64,000 bases of DNA from Molanna angustata. Its lineage: Eukaryota; Arthropoda; Insecta; Trichoptera; Molannidae. The stretch lies in assembly GCA_963576475.1 (NCBI GenBank), contig OY754970.1:38325447-38389446 (forward strand). Reading direction: 5' to 3'. Below are positions 33,189 to 44,960 of this stretch, piece after piece. The position numbers were made by a program, and so were the translations under genes. Below the pieces are notes generated by a model. That model saw only the letters and a list, made by a program, of their open reading frames with translations. It was not told where the DNA came from and did no database searches. The first letter of the stretch is position 1, and every line of letters begins with the position of its first letter.

Positions 33189-33844
33189 TATTTTTCAATA
33201 TTATATTTCATGTTGATTAAAAAAAGTCAATTCAATAAACCAAATAACATTAGTCACAACGAAACGCAACAAATACACGGGGAAATTGTAGACGCAATAT
33301 TAAATTACTCGAATTTCAATCAAAAGTGTTTTTAAATAAACGAAACAATATCTTGAATGGGTGCTCGGGAAGAAACAAGAAGAAGAAGCATCAGGGAGAA
33401 AACAGACAGCGAAAGACAAAGTTGGAATTGTATTGTGAAACGTGAGGAGTGCGCCTTTGAAATTATTTCTTCGGCAAACAATACTGTTATAGAGACAATG
33501 GTATATTATAGGGGGGACTTCGAACTTCAAAGTGATTGATGTTTAAAGGACAATAATGATTGTTAAGAGCGAGATATCATTTACCTTGTCCTTATATTAT
33601 TATTATTTCATACGGCCTCCTCGTTCATTCACAGTCATAACGACGCCCAATGGTAGGAGTTTAAATAATACCAACATAATGATAATAATTGAAACAGGTC
33701 TCCGTCTCAGGATGTTTTAGAAACTCATTAGCGACAACAATGAAATGTCGGGACGTCATGAAAATGAATTCTGACAGCCATTGTCGCGAAATCAAATTGT
33801 AAAAGTATCGATCGATAAATTTGAAGAGTTTTTGTTGACTCAAA
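33189..33844. other. Unassigned
   Basis: The overlapping frames at 33300-33539 (one reads MGAREETRRRSIREKTDSER) have no recognised family. Nothing else is seen. Confidence 0.35.
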
Positions 33845-33990
33845 TACACCACAACGCCGTTTCCCTAATTGATATACACTTTTGGTTTCATTCATGTCCA
33901 TGCATCGTTTCGTACATTCATTCCATCTGTCTCTTAAGATCCACTTCTTATACTATGATCGGGTCAGTTTTCCTGGCCGACCGCGTATTT
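33845..33990 (-). mobile_element. Decayed RTE 3' end
   Basis: CGCCGTTTCCCTAATTGATA, TTCATGTCCATGCATCGTTT and CGTACATTCATTCC follow the minus-strand RTE 3' end at 46.6 kb (CGCCATTTCCCTATTTGGGG, CATCGTCTCATACACGCTCT), but the 5' part is too decayed to translate. Confidence 0.5.
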
Positions 33991-35221
33991 ACCTTTCCAT
34001 GATGATTAGGAGGCAAGTACTGCCTCGAATTAGGCACTAGTTTGTTGCGCTTGCGTTCCTGCTAATACGTGTTCAATTCAAGGCAATTAATTATTGAATA
34101 TGGAACATATATAGCCATGAAGTTCTCGCGCTATTTCATTTCGTCTGTCACTGTCACATTTGTTTGTATTTTGTTCACTTATTATATGGTAGTAATCAGT
34201 AATTTTGTTTAAGTTTTTAAGTAAAATGGAAATTAAAATTGTTATGGGTAAACATGGATGGTTTTTATTCCGCCTGTTGACCAGGCTTGCCCCCCCAGAT
34301 CGGTCTAGATTTCGTGTTTTAAATTGTATTATCTGGAATGTATTAGTATAAACAGAAAATATGAAAAAACTCTAAAATCATTAATATGAAAATTTTCACT
34401 TTGCTCTTTCAAATGTTTGCGGTAGGTACATGTCGCGTATACATTGGAAGCTCGCGGATATTTTTTAATACAGCATTAGCATTCAGAAAGGTCCCGTCCA
34501 AATAACTGCACGTTATTTCAGAATTTGGCTTTTTAAGTGACTCTCTACTGTCGTTATGGGACTATTAATGTTTCCCATTTCTGCACTGATTCACTCTAAT
34601 ATCTCTATTTACTGATTTCTCCATCACTTGCTAAATTTTAAATGTCCTATCTATGTCTTTTGTTCTATCTCTTGCTATTCGCAATCATACAATTACAATA
34701 TAAACATTTTTCTACTACAATGCTTTTGTCTACATTTCTAAATATTGATATGTGAAAAACATATTGTTATATTTTTTTTCATGTATGAAATAATATTTGA
34801 AGTGTTGTTAAAAGTCAGAAATAACATCTATAATAGATATTTTCGTCACTTATAAAATTGATATCAGATATATTGGTCGATGACAGATATTTAAGTCACA
34901 TAAAAAAGCGATAAAAGGTATTTTGGTCACTTGTAAAAGATTTAAGATATAAGTTTGTAACACATGAGCTTATTTATTAATCCGTTTTTTAAAACAATAA
35001 GTACAATATTAAATAAATAATACGATGTACCTACAATTGGGCGTTTATATACATAAATAAATATACTACATGACGTTTGGAAAAAGATGAAAATAGATAC
35101 AAAAAAAAACTGATTAGTTGACTTATGTATATCCATAGAAATAGACGAATCTAACAATAAATTAAGTTTATTCTAGTTTATTCAGCTTTGTTAAGTTTTA
35201 TTTAAAAAAAAATAATATTCA
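33991..35221. other. AT-rich stretch, nothing recognised
   Basis: No supported feature. TTGGTCAC-type phrases recur near 34830-34930 without a regular period. Confidence 0.4.
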
Positions 35222-35412
35222 TTCCTAAACTAAGCAGTAATGCTTGTGCTATAGGTGAACATTCTATAATATTCCAACTTCATCTATATTGAGATATTGA
35301 AAAGTTTGTCAAAAAAAAACAACATTTCATTGTTATCCATCATAAAATTTACGCTTCCTTTTAGGAGGTAATGCATATCCGCACATCTCGCTGGTTACGG
35401 GGATATTATGTA
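35222..35412. mobile_element. Composite of SINE-C, FB-F and DR-D fragments
   Basis: 35222-35260 is the SINE-C 3' half on the minus strand (AAACTAAGCAGTAATGCTTG, GCTATAGGTGAAC). 35268-35312 is an FB-F arm (AATATTCCAACTTCATCTAT, ATTGAGATATTGAAAAG). 35355-35412 has DR-D landmarks (CTTCCTTTTAGGAGGTAATG, CCGCACATCTCGCTGGTTAC). Three families meet within 190 bp. Confidence 0.55.
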
Positions 35413-36111
35413 GTTCAACATTTTTGTTATTTCTAAAGATAATAAAAATTATTTAGCAAAAATCAACAATAAAACTTACCAAACTGTTGGATTGCATTGA
35501 TAGAAAATCAGTTGTTTATCCTTACCTGGAACAAAATAAAAATAAAAGTTAGTAAAAATTTAAATCTAAAGCGAAGTTAACTCTCTCCATTATACCCGTT
35601 GAAAACCGAATAAAAAATATCGTCTCAATTTGCGTAAAAAATCATAACACCCAACCTTTACATAGATGTGGTGAAAAGGAAATAGTTTAATAATATTCGC
35701 ACCACTATTAATTTGAATTTCGAATGTTCATATTTCAAATATCGAAAGCAGAGTCTGGCGCCAATTTAAGTTAAATATTTTCTTGGGAAATGCGAATAAA
35801 TTTATATTCATTATTTTGCCTCGTTGAATTGACTAGATAGGTAGCCGAGGTGGTGTCGGGTTGAGGGTGTATGGAGAAGCTGTAGTAACAATTTACCTGC
35901 AGGTGACGAGCTGCGCCCACTTGTCTTATTTTTGTCAAAAGGGGGGATCCTCGCCATTAACATAACTTTAGGACCAGTAGAAGGAGAGACGAGGTGGAAA
36001 AAAAGCAATAAGCTAAGATACAAAAGAAGCACAGGTATGTTTGAAGAAAAAAGTAAAACACAGTAAGCGGATAGACATTATAGAAATTTTAATTATATAA
36101 AGAATAGTATT
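35413..36111. other. Unassigned
   Basis: A GC-richer patch at about 35820-35995 is unique in the window. The minus-strand frame 35811-36032 has no recognisable domain. Confidence 0.35.
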
Positions 36112-36740
36112 ATAGTTGCATCAAGACAATGTCATATAATAACAATGTAATCTCAATAACATTAAATCAACAAGAATATGGAATTTCAGTTACATTAAGA
36201 TAGTGTAATATATGTATAACAATGAAATCTCAATTACATCAATAATATGGAATTACAGTTACATCAAGAGAATTGTATTTATTATAACAATGAAATCTAA
36301 ATTACATTGACAAAATCGAATTACAGTTACATCAAGAGAATGGAATGTACAACAGTGAAATCTAAATTACATCAATAATATGGAATTATAGGTACATCGA
36401 GAGAACGGAATATACAGCAATAAATCCAAATTACATAAATAATACGGAATTACAGTTACATCAAGAGAATGGAATATACCTACAGCAAGAAATCTAAATT
36501 ACATCAAATTCATCAAGAATTTGGAATTACAGTTTCATCATAAGAATAGAATATATATAACAATGAAACCTCAATCACACCAAATATATGGAACAGTTTC
36601 ATCAAGACATGTCATATATTGCGATAAAATCTAAATTACATCAACAACATGGAATTACAGTTACACCAAGACAACGGAATATATGTAAACCAATAAAATC
36701 TCAATTGTATCAAATCATCAAAATATTGAATTTTATGAAA
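36112..36740. repeat. Degenerate tandem repeat, about 66 bp unit, 9-10 copies
   Basis: Each unit contains GGAATTACAGTTACATCAAG, then AGAATGGAATATA, CAATGAAATCTAAATTACAT and CAA. Unit starts fall near 36114, 36183, 36245, 36312, 36386, 36449, 36526, 36591 and 36655, so spacing varies from 62 to 77 bp. Divergence between units is high, so the array is old. Confidence 0.85.
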
Positions 36741-37108
36741 ACAAAGGAATTATATTTGTCCCGGGTTGGAAAACGATGGAGGCCAATGTCGATCTCTTAA
36801 TTCTATTACATCTTACAGTAAAATAATATTTATTTAAAAAGAAATAAAATAATTATTGAATAAATGCCATCTAAACAGGCATAAAGGTGATTTAAATTCA
36901 TACAATAAAAAAACATAAAACACACTGCGCGTTGTAACAAAAAGGAAATAAGATAAAAAAAAATGTAGAAACATAAAAGTTCACAAAAAATATCGAAAGA
37001 ATTTGCTCACTCTGCTAAGGGCATTCTCAAAAACAATCAATAACAATTTATAAGGATTTGTGAAATCTGAAATTTTATAATTCACACCATCATATATTAT
37101 GATTGTTT
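36741..37108. other. AT-rich stretch, nothing recognised
   Basis: No supported feature. Confidence 0.4.
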
Positions 37109-37120
37109 ATAAATATTTTG

Positions 37121-37349
37121 GTCAGGACTGTTTGGAAAAGCTGGTCGTGACCGTAAGTATGAAGGGGAGTAGATGTAGAGGAAGATGGACTGACCAGATC
37201 AAAGCGGTTACTGGCCTAACAGTAGTAGGTGCATTGCGTACTGCGGAGTGTCGGGAGAGATGGAAGAGTGCTGTCCACCAGGTGATGATGGCGAAGAGAA
37301 GAGAGCATCACGACCCTCAGTGATGAGGAAAGCGACTCAGAAGAAGAAG
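37121..37349 (+). mobile_element. 5'-truncated LINE with 12-bp target-site duplication
   Basis: Encodes CRGRWTDQIKAVTG, AECRERWKSAVHQVMMAKRR and EHHDPQ-stop, the C-terminal landmarks of an insect LINE (GRxxxRWTDQI, DRxRWR, HDPQ), then GACTCAGAAGAAGAAG. ATAAATATTTTG is repeated at 37109-37120 and 37350-37361. The 77-bp minisatellite at 50.6 kb comes from a relative of this LINE. Confidence 0.85.
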
Positions 37350-37372
37350 ATAAATATTTTGAATGTTCATAT

Positions 37373-37402
37373 ATAGCACCTGTTACTTGCCCGAGAACTT
37401 AA
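37373..37402 (+). mobile_element. SINE-B 3' tip
   Basis: AGCACCTGTTACTTGCCCGA, GAACTT matches the 3' end of the SINE-B at 44721-44960 (GTACCTGTTAGTTGCCCGAG). Confidence 0.55.
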
Positions 37403-38079
37403 GTATTTTTTCCTGGCGTTACGGTGTTTTGGATGTAATAAGATGAGAAGACACTCGGCGCTGAGGAAAATGAAGAAAAACTGTGTCAATTCTTACTTTA
37501 TGGCGGCGGAGTCGTCACATCAACATGTAAATTGTTTTATATCATGACAGACAGAGACGGGTGATATCGCGCTGACGCCGAGTGCGAGGGAGAGACAAGT
37601 AGGATATTCGAATGGCGCATATTTCAACGGATTGCAGCCAAGATAGGCAAATTCCCTTATACCTTTTTTTACGTTCCGTGTAATTACGTTTATTAATTTT
37701 CATCATTCCTCTAATGGGTGTCCCTCCGAATAACTTTTGGGTCGTAAAAAAAAAGAAACGGAATGTTTTTTTTTGCCGAGTCGAATTTCGTAAAATTGCG
37801 AAACGTCAATTAACGTTGAAGACAAAGTTTATTACACCCTACATGGTATTACTTGTCCTTCATAGATGGCATCTTATATTATAGGTAATCATCTTAATCC
37901 TTGCGTTTCATTTCTACTAAGGAATTGAAAAAAGTCAATAACGTGGCCGAATATGGTGGCATTTTAGTGATAAATGTAGAATTTCTCTTTGAAAATACGT
38001 AGAGATAAAATATTGAAACATAAAAAAAATGTATTTAATTTTTGTACGATATAAACGAGAACAAAAAAAATAATGCCAA
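37403..38079. other. Unique sequence with a GC-richer island at about 37430-37650
   Basis: CACTCGGCG and CGCCGAGTG occur 130 bp apart in inverted order. There is no open frame of note. A regulatory role is possible but unsupported beyond composition. Confidence 0.35.
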
Positions 38080-38260
38080 TTTTTTAACAGCTCAATAGCG
38101 ACGAAGGAACTCAAGCCAACTACAGGGTTTACGACCTGTCATAAGCTGGTTTATGTGATCACTTTATGCGCTTGCGCAACGTTTACCAATTATGCCTTCT
38201 TATTGAATTCCCTCCAACTCACACCAATTTTTTAAAGTTCTATATTTGTGTATTTTTCAC
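38080..38260 (+). mobile_element. FB-F element, partial and decayed
   Basis: TTTTTTAACAGCTCAATAGC, GTTTACGACCTGTCATAAGC, CACTTTATGCGCTTGCGCAA and AAAGTTCTATATTTG are in the family order. The arms are reduced and no right inversion is present. Confidence 0.7.
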
Positions 38261-38850
38261 AGCAGTAACAAATTTGGTCCTTCTCCCTTCCTTTTTCCTT
38301 CCCTTCCTTTACTGTCACGGGCAAATGTGTGAAATAAATAAAAAAATTATATATAAGTACCTATATTTAAATTTATTTTTTATTGTATTGTAGGTACATA
38401 TGATTATTTAACGTACATCAATTGTGGACAAAAGTAATTGGTCTTTAATGTTTTTCATTTCATAGTTTTTTTCTGTTTATTTTATAAGACTGTATTTGTA
38501 CCTTAAATCTGCATATAGCTACGTCCACCTCCACCCGCTCCGCATATGGGGACTGTAAACGGCCCCTTCGCAGAACGCTAGTAAGAATGAAAAAGAATGC
38601 ATGGCACGAAGAGTAGCTCTAGAAGCTCCTCAAGACTCGTGGTCTCGGCACAATTGTGCAAAAAATAATAATCAACTTCGGTGAAGATAATATTCACAGA
38701 CATGGATTGTCACGAGAGTACTTCAAGCCTGTGACTGTAAAACTGTGCATCAGTGAGTTGACCAAGGACACTTTGGAATTTTAATTTTTTTTATTCAGCA
38801 GATAGAAGGGCATTATAACCATGGCAAAACAATTCAAAGGCTGTAAATTT
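38261..38850. other. Unassigned
   Basis: 38510-38760 is less AT-rich (CCTCCACCCGCTCCGCATAT) and might be decayed LINE sequence, but I could not place it in a frame. Confidence 0.3.
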
Positions 38851-39400
38851 CTTCTTCATCATCATCATCATTGGCGCTACAGCCCTGTGTGGGACATGGC
38901 CTCCTCCAGAATCCTTCTCCAGCCGTCCCTGTCCTCCACCGCTCTCCTCCAGTTTGCTATTCCGATCGCTCTTATGTCGTCTTCTGTATCGTCCAGCCAT
39001 CTTAGCTTGGGCCTGCCTCTACGCCTTCTGCCTTCTGGATTGGTATTAAGAACCTTTCATCCGGCTAACATGTCCCAACCACTGGAGTCTACGTTCTTTT
39101 ATGACTTGTACAATGTTGGGTTCGTCATATAATGCCTGTAGTTCGTGATTATATCGCATCCTCCAAAGTCCATTATCTTTATTAATATTTACTGGTTTAT
39201 ATTATTTACTGGTCAAAAACCTTTCTCAGAATTTTCCTCTCAAATATCAAGAGGCCGTTTTCGTCTCTTTTAAGACCCAGCTGTTAAGAGCCAGCATTCA
39301 GCTCCATACACTAAGACAGGTCTGAGGAAAGTTTTATAAATCAGGATTTTTGTTTTCCTTGTTAGTATTTTGGACCTAAAATGCTTTATTAGATTTCTTC
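38851..39400 (-). mobile_element. RTE-like LINE C-terminus, decayed
   Basis: On the minus strand: KTFLRPVLVYGAECWLLTAG, then NGLWRMRYNHELQALYDEPN, IVQVIKERRLQWLGHVSRM, RRRPKLRWLDD-type text, GIANWRRAVEDRDGWRRILE and EAMSHTGL-stop, followed by a tail of GATGATGATGAAGAAG. Frameshifts and stops separate these blocks. This family differs from the RTE at 46.6 kb. Confidence 0.8.
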
Positions 39401-39589
39401 TTAGAGACCACTAAATCCGCATGCCCAATGGGACCTTGAAGAGACCCACGGACAGCAGCGAGGAGCTAAATCTGCATATAAATAAAGTACACCTCGTAAA
39501 TAAATATATTTTATTAATCTGTTTGTTTGAAAATAAGCTGAAACCACTAACGCCATCTGTGAAATGACGATGAATTTTTTTTAATGCCA

Positions 39590-39895
39590 TCTATTCAGAA
39601 ATATGCCAATACCAATTGGTCGATCTCAAGATACACATCATCAATCCCACGTCCGCTCCCAGCGTGGAGCTTGTGGTCGTCACCACGTATTTTCAGGATG
39701 TTCTTTCCTGGGCCAACTCCGTTGCCCTCTCCCAAGTCAATCCGGCCCGACACAGCTCAGTTGTGTAGTCTCTGGATGGTCTGCCCAGGTCTACCCTGAC
39801 GTCTGATGTTCTCTTCAGGTTGATATCGCAGTCAACTGTGGCTGATGACAATCGAAGGATATGTCTTAGCAAGTTCAACCTGAGAGGCCATTTTT
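39590..39895 (-). mobile_element. Another LINE C-terminal fragment
   Basis: Minus strand reads KWPLRLNLLRHILRLSSATV, then LKRTSDVRVDLGRPSRDYT, TELCRAGLTWERATELAQER and TS, then out of frame STLGADVGL. GRP...W..ATELAQDR is a common LINE C-terminal pattern. It lacks a recognisable 3' tail. Confidence 0.65.
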
Positions 39896-39937
39896 TTTCA
39901 AAACGAATATGTACTTGTTAAACAAGTATGTACATAT

Positions 39938-40074
39938 ACATCTTCTTACATTCCCTAAATTAAGCATAAATGCTTGTGCTATAGGTGAACGAAATCGGTC
40001 GATGCAGGATTCGAACTCCCGACCACTGGATTACTAACACGGCGCGCTAACAGCTCTGCCACCGACCCATCATC
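39938..40074 (-). mobile_element. SINE-C
   Basis: Minus strand: GATGGGTCGGTGGCAGAGCT, GTTAGCGCGCCGTGTTAGTA, GGGAGTTCGAATCCTGCATC (B box), CGATTTCGTTCACCTATAGC and ATTTATGCTTAATTTAGGGA. Confidence 0.85.
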
Positions 40075-40326
40075 GACTACTATCTTGGTGGTAAGATGTA
40101 CATATTTTACTACTCATTTACTAGTTAAAATATAAATACAACCTATAATATGTTTCTTTTTCTCGTAAAAAAACATAATAATATGTACACTGCTAGCCCT
40201 AGAACAGGTTTACCTAGTTCGGCAGCAGTTATCTATTTTCAATGAAGCATACGTAAATGGTGTGATAAAGAATATATAAATAAATATGGCATTAAATCAA
40301 GCGTTATTTAAATATGTTCATAGTAT
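40075..40326. other. AT-rich spacer
   Basis: Nothing recognised. Confidence 0.4.
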
Positions 40327-40500
40327 ATACCATTGCAGTATATCCCACTATGTAGGGTTACCAACGAAAGGTGTGCGGGTGTGCAATAACATATGAAAGA
40401 AAGCACGATATATACGGGTATGTCCTCACACTATTTTCGCGTCACCTAAAAGCCAATGTATTATGTTATTTTACTTAGCACTATTCTAAGTCTCACAAGA
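40327..40500 (-). mobile_element. DR-D dispersed repeat, partial
   Basis: ATATCCCACTATGTAGGGTT, GGTGTGCGGGTGTGCAATAA, TGTCCTCACACTATTTTCGC, GTCACCTAAAAGCC and AGCACTATTCTAAG match the other minus-strand copies in order. Confidence 0.65.
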
Positions 40501-41422
40501 TACTTAATTGTCAATTTATTTTTTTGCTTTCCGCTAAATAAATTGATCCAGTAAAACCTCATGTAAAACCGGTTTAGTTACGAGTTAGAAATAAAATTTC
40601 ATCCCTTGTTATTTTAGTGGAAAGGGTAGTTTGCTATGTATGTACATGAGTAAACGTGCTATGATATTATGTAAGAGAAATGACCCGGTAAAGATTCGCA
40701 TTTTTCACTAAAACAGGGGAAAAACCAATACCCCACTGTACGGAAAAGAAAATATTGCAAACTTTGCTATTTTAAATATACCGAAGCTTTTCTGTGACAA
40801 ATTTGAGGTGTAATAGGATCACACCCTTATTTTCTTTGTTACATTATATACTGGTGTAGTTCAACAGAAATGTATTGCACATCAGAAAAATATGACCCAC
40901 ATCAAATTATAACCAAAAAGTTGTCGAATAAATAAAATGTTTCAATTCTTTTTATATTTAACAATGTGTTGTTGTCCCAAAAATGGTCTTAAACATAAAC
41001 AATAATTTAGTCTCCATAGTTTTTTTAATAATAATTTAATATACATCTTCTTAAACTAGAAGAAAATTCAAAATCAATATATACTTAAGAAAAAAATTCT
41101 GCAGCACAGAAATTACTGTCATATAGGAGAATATCATATAACAATGACTTGTCCACTAGCATCAAGGAATCAAAAGATAAAAAAATGATTTAAAATAGAA
41201 TTAAAAGATCATATTTTTGGCAAATCATGATCCTATAAGTTGAATTTTTCTTGTGTGCATAAATTAATATGTAATGTATAAGTACGATGCTCCTCTCTCT
41301 AACACGACTCTATCGTTTTTGACCCTATCGAGAGAGTATCAACATTTTTATTTTGATATATATTGTTTAAAGTAGAATTAATATTGTGTTAATTTATATA
41401 CCGAGATAAATAATAAATATAA
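40501..41422. other. AT-rich stretch, nothing recognised
   Basis: No supported feature. Confidence 0.4.
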
Positions 41423-41478
41423 AATCCCTAAATTAAGCATAAATGTATATGAATGAAATCGGTCGAGGCGTGATTCAA
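41423..41478 (-). mobile_element. SINE-C fragment
   Basis: CCCTAAATTAAGCATAAATG and GAATGAAATCGGTCGAGGCG match the 3' half of SINE-C. The head is lost. Confidence 0.6.
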
Positions 41479-42408
41479 ATTATACAATTTTAACACAATA
41501 ATAATCACGCATTGTGCGTATTTTAAGTATATAAATAAAACAAACTGAATATCCTTTATTTTATCCATGAAAATAGTTTAAAGATAAACATTAAAAGAGA
41601 GTCAGACATTAAATGAAAGTAAGAATTACAATCACAAAGTTTCAAAGATGAAATAATTATAATAACTTGAAATCTAAATATCCAGAAAGTTTGAAAGTCA
41701 ACCTGAAACACATTTTCACCATGAAACTGTTTCGAAGCGAATCGAAAATAATAAATGGAGAGGAAGGTGGAGGTTTGAAGGCGCAAAGGTAGATACCAGT
41801 ATAAAGTTGAAAGCGATTTTCTCATAAACCTTATGAGAAAATAATAAAAGTTGGGAGAAGTGTTAGGTATAATATAAAGGAGATAGATGAAGAAGATTTG
41901 CTGATAAGGCTTTTCGATTATACTCCCCGAGAGGAGAGTGCCTATTCTATCCCCTAACCTGCTCTCGAACATGGTAACAGATGACTAATTACACCGTACG
42001 CTCTATATCTGTTCTCAATATACTATGAGAATCGGGAAGGTTTTTGGGTCAAATGGTTAATAATACTGTGCTGTGTTGACAAAATGCGACTTCAAATGAA
42101 AAACGTATGGTTAATTTAGATTTTCGACCGAAAGTACTCAATGAGATGAAATTTTAATTTTATAATATTTAGTAGTATAATAACTCCTAAAGAGGGTTTT
42201 CTAACAATGAACCAAATGAATAGGTCATGCATCAGGCATCAGGGACTGCTTATTACTATCGCCGAAGGAACGACGGGGGGCAGGAACTATAGAGGTCACC
42301 ATAGAGACAGACAAAATCGAAATAAGCCTTCTCAACGCATACTTTTCTTGTCAATATCCGTAATTTTTATAGTAAAAAGATTGATATTTAAGTACATTTT
42401 TTTAAATT
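41479..42408. other. Unassigned
   Basis: The 138-codon minus-strand frame 41556-41972 has no recognisable family; its composition (many F, I, Y) is what AT-rich random sequence gives. The frame 42207-42473 (+) likewise. Confidence 0.4.
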
Positions 42409-42638
42409 TTATATTACTTCTCGGGCAACTAACAGGTACTATGTCAAATATTAATTTAACACGCACCCAATAACAAGTTGTCACATTCTGGAGACTTACG
42501 ATATTACGAGACACAATAAAAACTCACAGATCCAGGCTGAAAACACAATTATTAAAAATTGTGTCTCCACTGGGAAACGAACCCGGGACCTTTGGATCAG
42601 CAAACAGATACCCAATAAACTGAGCCACTAAGGCCGAC
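42409..42638 (-). mobile_element. SINE-B, near full length
   Basis: Minus strand: GTCGGCCTTAGTGGCTCAGT at the head, GGTCCCGGGTTCGTTTCCCA as B box region, GTGTTTTCAGCCTGGATCTG, TCCAGAATGTGACAACTTGT and GTTAGTTGCCCGAGAAGTAA at the 3' end. Confidence 0.9.
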
Positions 42639-43519
42639 TAATAATTCCGGTAAAAATATTGTGACTGCTGGTTTATTACTTGAAAATAAGCAGATATTAT
42701 TTTAAGAAAAAAAATATTTTTGACACCAAAAATTGTTACTTTAATTCAAAATCACACATCGTGCTTATAAAAGAAAGGATTTGGGGTTCTTTGAACCCTT
42801 TTGCGAACTAAAGCCATACTTATATTCCATCAAATAACATGAAAATAAATATAATGCGTTCTTCAACTTATTTTTGTTAGTAAAATACAGAAACTGCATT
42901 AAAAAGAAATAAATGGTAAAGAACAACACAGAGTATTAAGGCATTAATACACTCACACAAGCATGACGAACACCAAATTGCTTTTTTTTTTGTTCGCCAT
43001 GGAACCAATCCGAGGGGTTTAAGCCCTTTGAAGCACATAATACCAACTTCACTTCACTTTGAAGTGCTAAAGAACCACAAATGTATACGTTTTCACACAA
43101 AGAACACCAGTTGTAAGGCTTTTCCACATTACATACGTTCTTAAACCGTATATCGACTAGTCGGGAAGAAAACGAAGTCAATAACGGATTAGAATATTTT
43201 CTTTGTTACAAAGAAAATTAAATTCACAATTGCAATAATCATTCAATTTAACCTAATTTACGAGTACCTACATTTGTAAAAAGACAATACAAAATTGAAC
43301 AAAATAATAAAAAGATTAACAGTGAAACATGGGAAATATTAATTTGTTTGTTTTTAACGAATTGAACAAATAGTTTTTTTCAAACACTTTATTTATTTGA
43401 ATACTAATTAATATTATACGACCTGTTTTGTGCAATGCATATTTTCAAGAAGAAGTGATTTCAGGCGGAAAAAAGTGTTATTTTTTTAAATGTAATATTA
43501 AAGTGGAATTCCAACAAGT
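42639..43519. other. AT-rich stretch, nothing recognised
   Basis: The minus-strand frame 42936-43181 has no recognisable domain. Confidence 0.4.
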
Positions 43520-43529
43520 ACTTTCGGTC

Positions 43530-43737
43530 ACATATCACATATCAAGAAAAGACTGGTGGAGTGTAGACCGAGAGGCGACAAGAGACCACAAGGGCGACCA
43601 CCTAACAGATGGATGGACGACATAAAAAGATTTGTTGGACCACAGTGGATGGAAGTAGCACAGGAACGGTTGGAGTGGAGAAGGAGAGGGGAGGCCTGTG
43701 TCCTGCAGTGGGCAAACACAGGCTGATGATGATGATG
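43530..43737 (+). mobile_element. 5'-truncated LINE with 10-bp target-site duplication
   Basis: Encodes RPRGDKRPQGRPPNRWMDDI, KRFVGPQWMEVAQERLEWRR and RGEACVLQWANTG-stop, then GATGATGATGATG. The GRPxxRWxDDI, AQxRxxWRxxGEAYVxQW pattern is a widespread LINE C-terminus. ACTTTCGGTC is duplicated at 43520-43529 and 43738-43747. Confidence 0.85.
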
Positions 43738-43747
43738 ACTTTCGGTC

Positions 43748-44720
43748 GAAAACTTCATTTGAATAAGAAACTTAATATATTGTTAAAACCTTCGTTATTA
43801 TTATTCATCTCAAGTGTTATTTACTTATATTTTGGAACCTCCTTCAACGTAAATACGTATCTCGGCTTAAAATAGACTCCTTCGAATTTGATAAAACGCG
43901 ACATTCAGGCAGTTAACTATAGGCGGAAGGAACTATGGCAGAAAGAAATGGAGTGAATAAAAGGACCAAGGAAAACATTTCCTTCAATCAGATAATACTC
44001 TTAGATTGCACCTGTGCTACCAAGACAATGCTCTCGTTTTTAACGACAGACACACCAAATCCGACTCTATCGGCGGGCGTTGCAAGGGACATGTTTCCAA
44101 GACAGCCTTGTAACAATATCAGTTGCATTAGCGAAGGTTTTCTTCGGGTTGATTGATCACTCGAGGCAGGGTCACAATTCCACAGAGTCTAAGAAGAGCA
44201 GGACTAACAGGGTAGGTATGTTGGGAACATCCTTTGTTATCTCCATTTCTATCCCCTCACTCACCCTTTCCAGGCTGATCCCGTAGATCTAGGAACGATT
44301 CGAAAGATTGATAGTATTATTTTATTTATCCTGCAGAACGACCAAAAGAACGGAACAATTAATTACGTTATTATTTTCAAAAACAAGCTAGAAGAGAATG
44401 TACAACTCATTTATTTGAATATTTACCCAAGTATGTATGGCGTGGTTTACTCTATCATAATTTGACTTTGCGAACGAGTTTCTGGTTAGCATTTGTATGA
44501 ACATAGTTATTTATCATCAAAAGAATTTTTGTGAAATTATACGAGTTTGAGGCCAATTTACAGGTATAAAAAATATATATTTTGAATTTTTTTTTTTTTA
44601 ATCGGTGTTGTAATGAAAATCTGATAGATAAATCTTTAAACGTTTTAATCACAGTGGATTTATATTTGTTACTCTTATGTGAAAACATATTATTAATATA
44701 ATGAACTTATCATGCTTTCT
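43748..44720. other. Unassigned
   Basis: The frames at 43935-44286 (+) have no recognisable domain. Nothing else is seen. Confidence 0.35.
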
Positions 44721-44960
44721 TGTCGGCCTTCGTGGCTCAGTTGGTTGAGTATCTGACTGCTGATCCAAAGGTCCCGGGTTTGATTCCCGGTGGAGACACA
44801 GTTTTTAATTGTGTTTTCAGTCTGGATCTGTGAGACAATTAATATCGTAAGTCTCCAGAATGTGGCAACTTGTTATTGGGTGCGTGTTAAAGTAATATTT
44901 GACATAGTACCTGTTAGTTGCCCGAGAAGCAATATAAATAAATATAAATAATATTATTAT
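44721..44960 (+). mobile_element. SINE-B, full length
   Basis: Best copy of the family. The A box region is GTGGCTCAGTTGGTTGAG and the B box is GGTTTGATTCC. Then GTTTTTAATTGTGTTTTCAG, CTCCAGAATGTGGCAACTTG, TTATTGGGTGCGTGTTAAAG, CCTGTTAGTTGCCCGAGAAG and an ATAAATA tail. It resembles a tRNA over its first 75 nt only. Confidence 0.9.

Noticed and set aside
35505..35540. Minus-strand splice sites (TTTTGTTCCAG and CAGGTAAGG)
   Set aside because: Acceptor and donor overlap at the same CAG, leaving no exon between them.
41556..41972. 138-codon minus-strand frame as a gene
   Set aside because: No recognisable domain, composition dictated by AT content, no flanking signals or neighbours that support coding.
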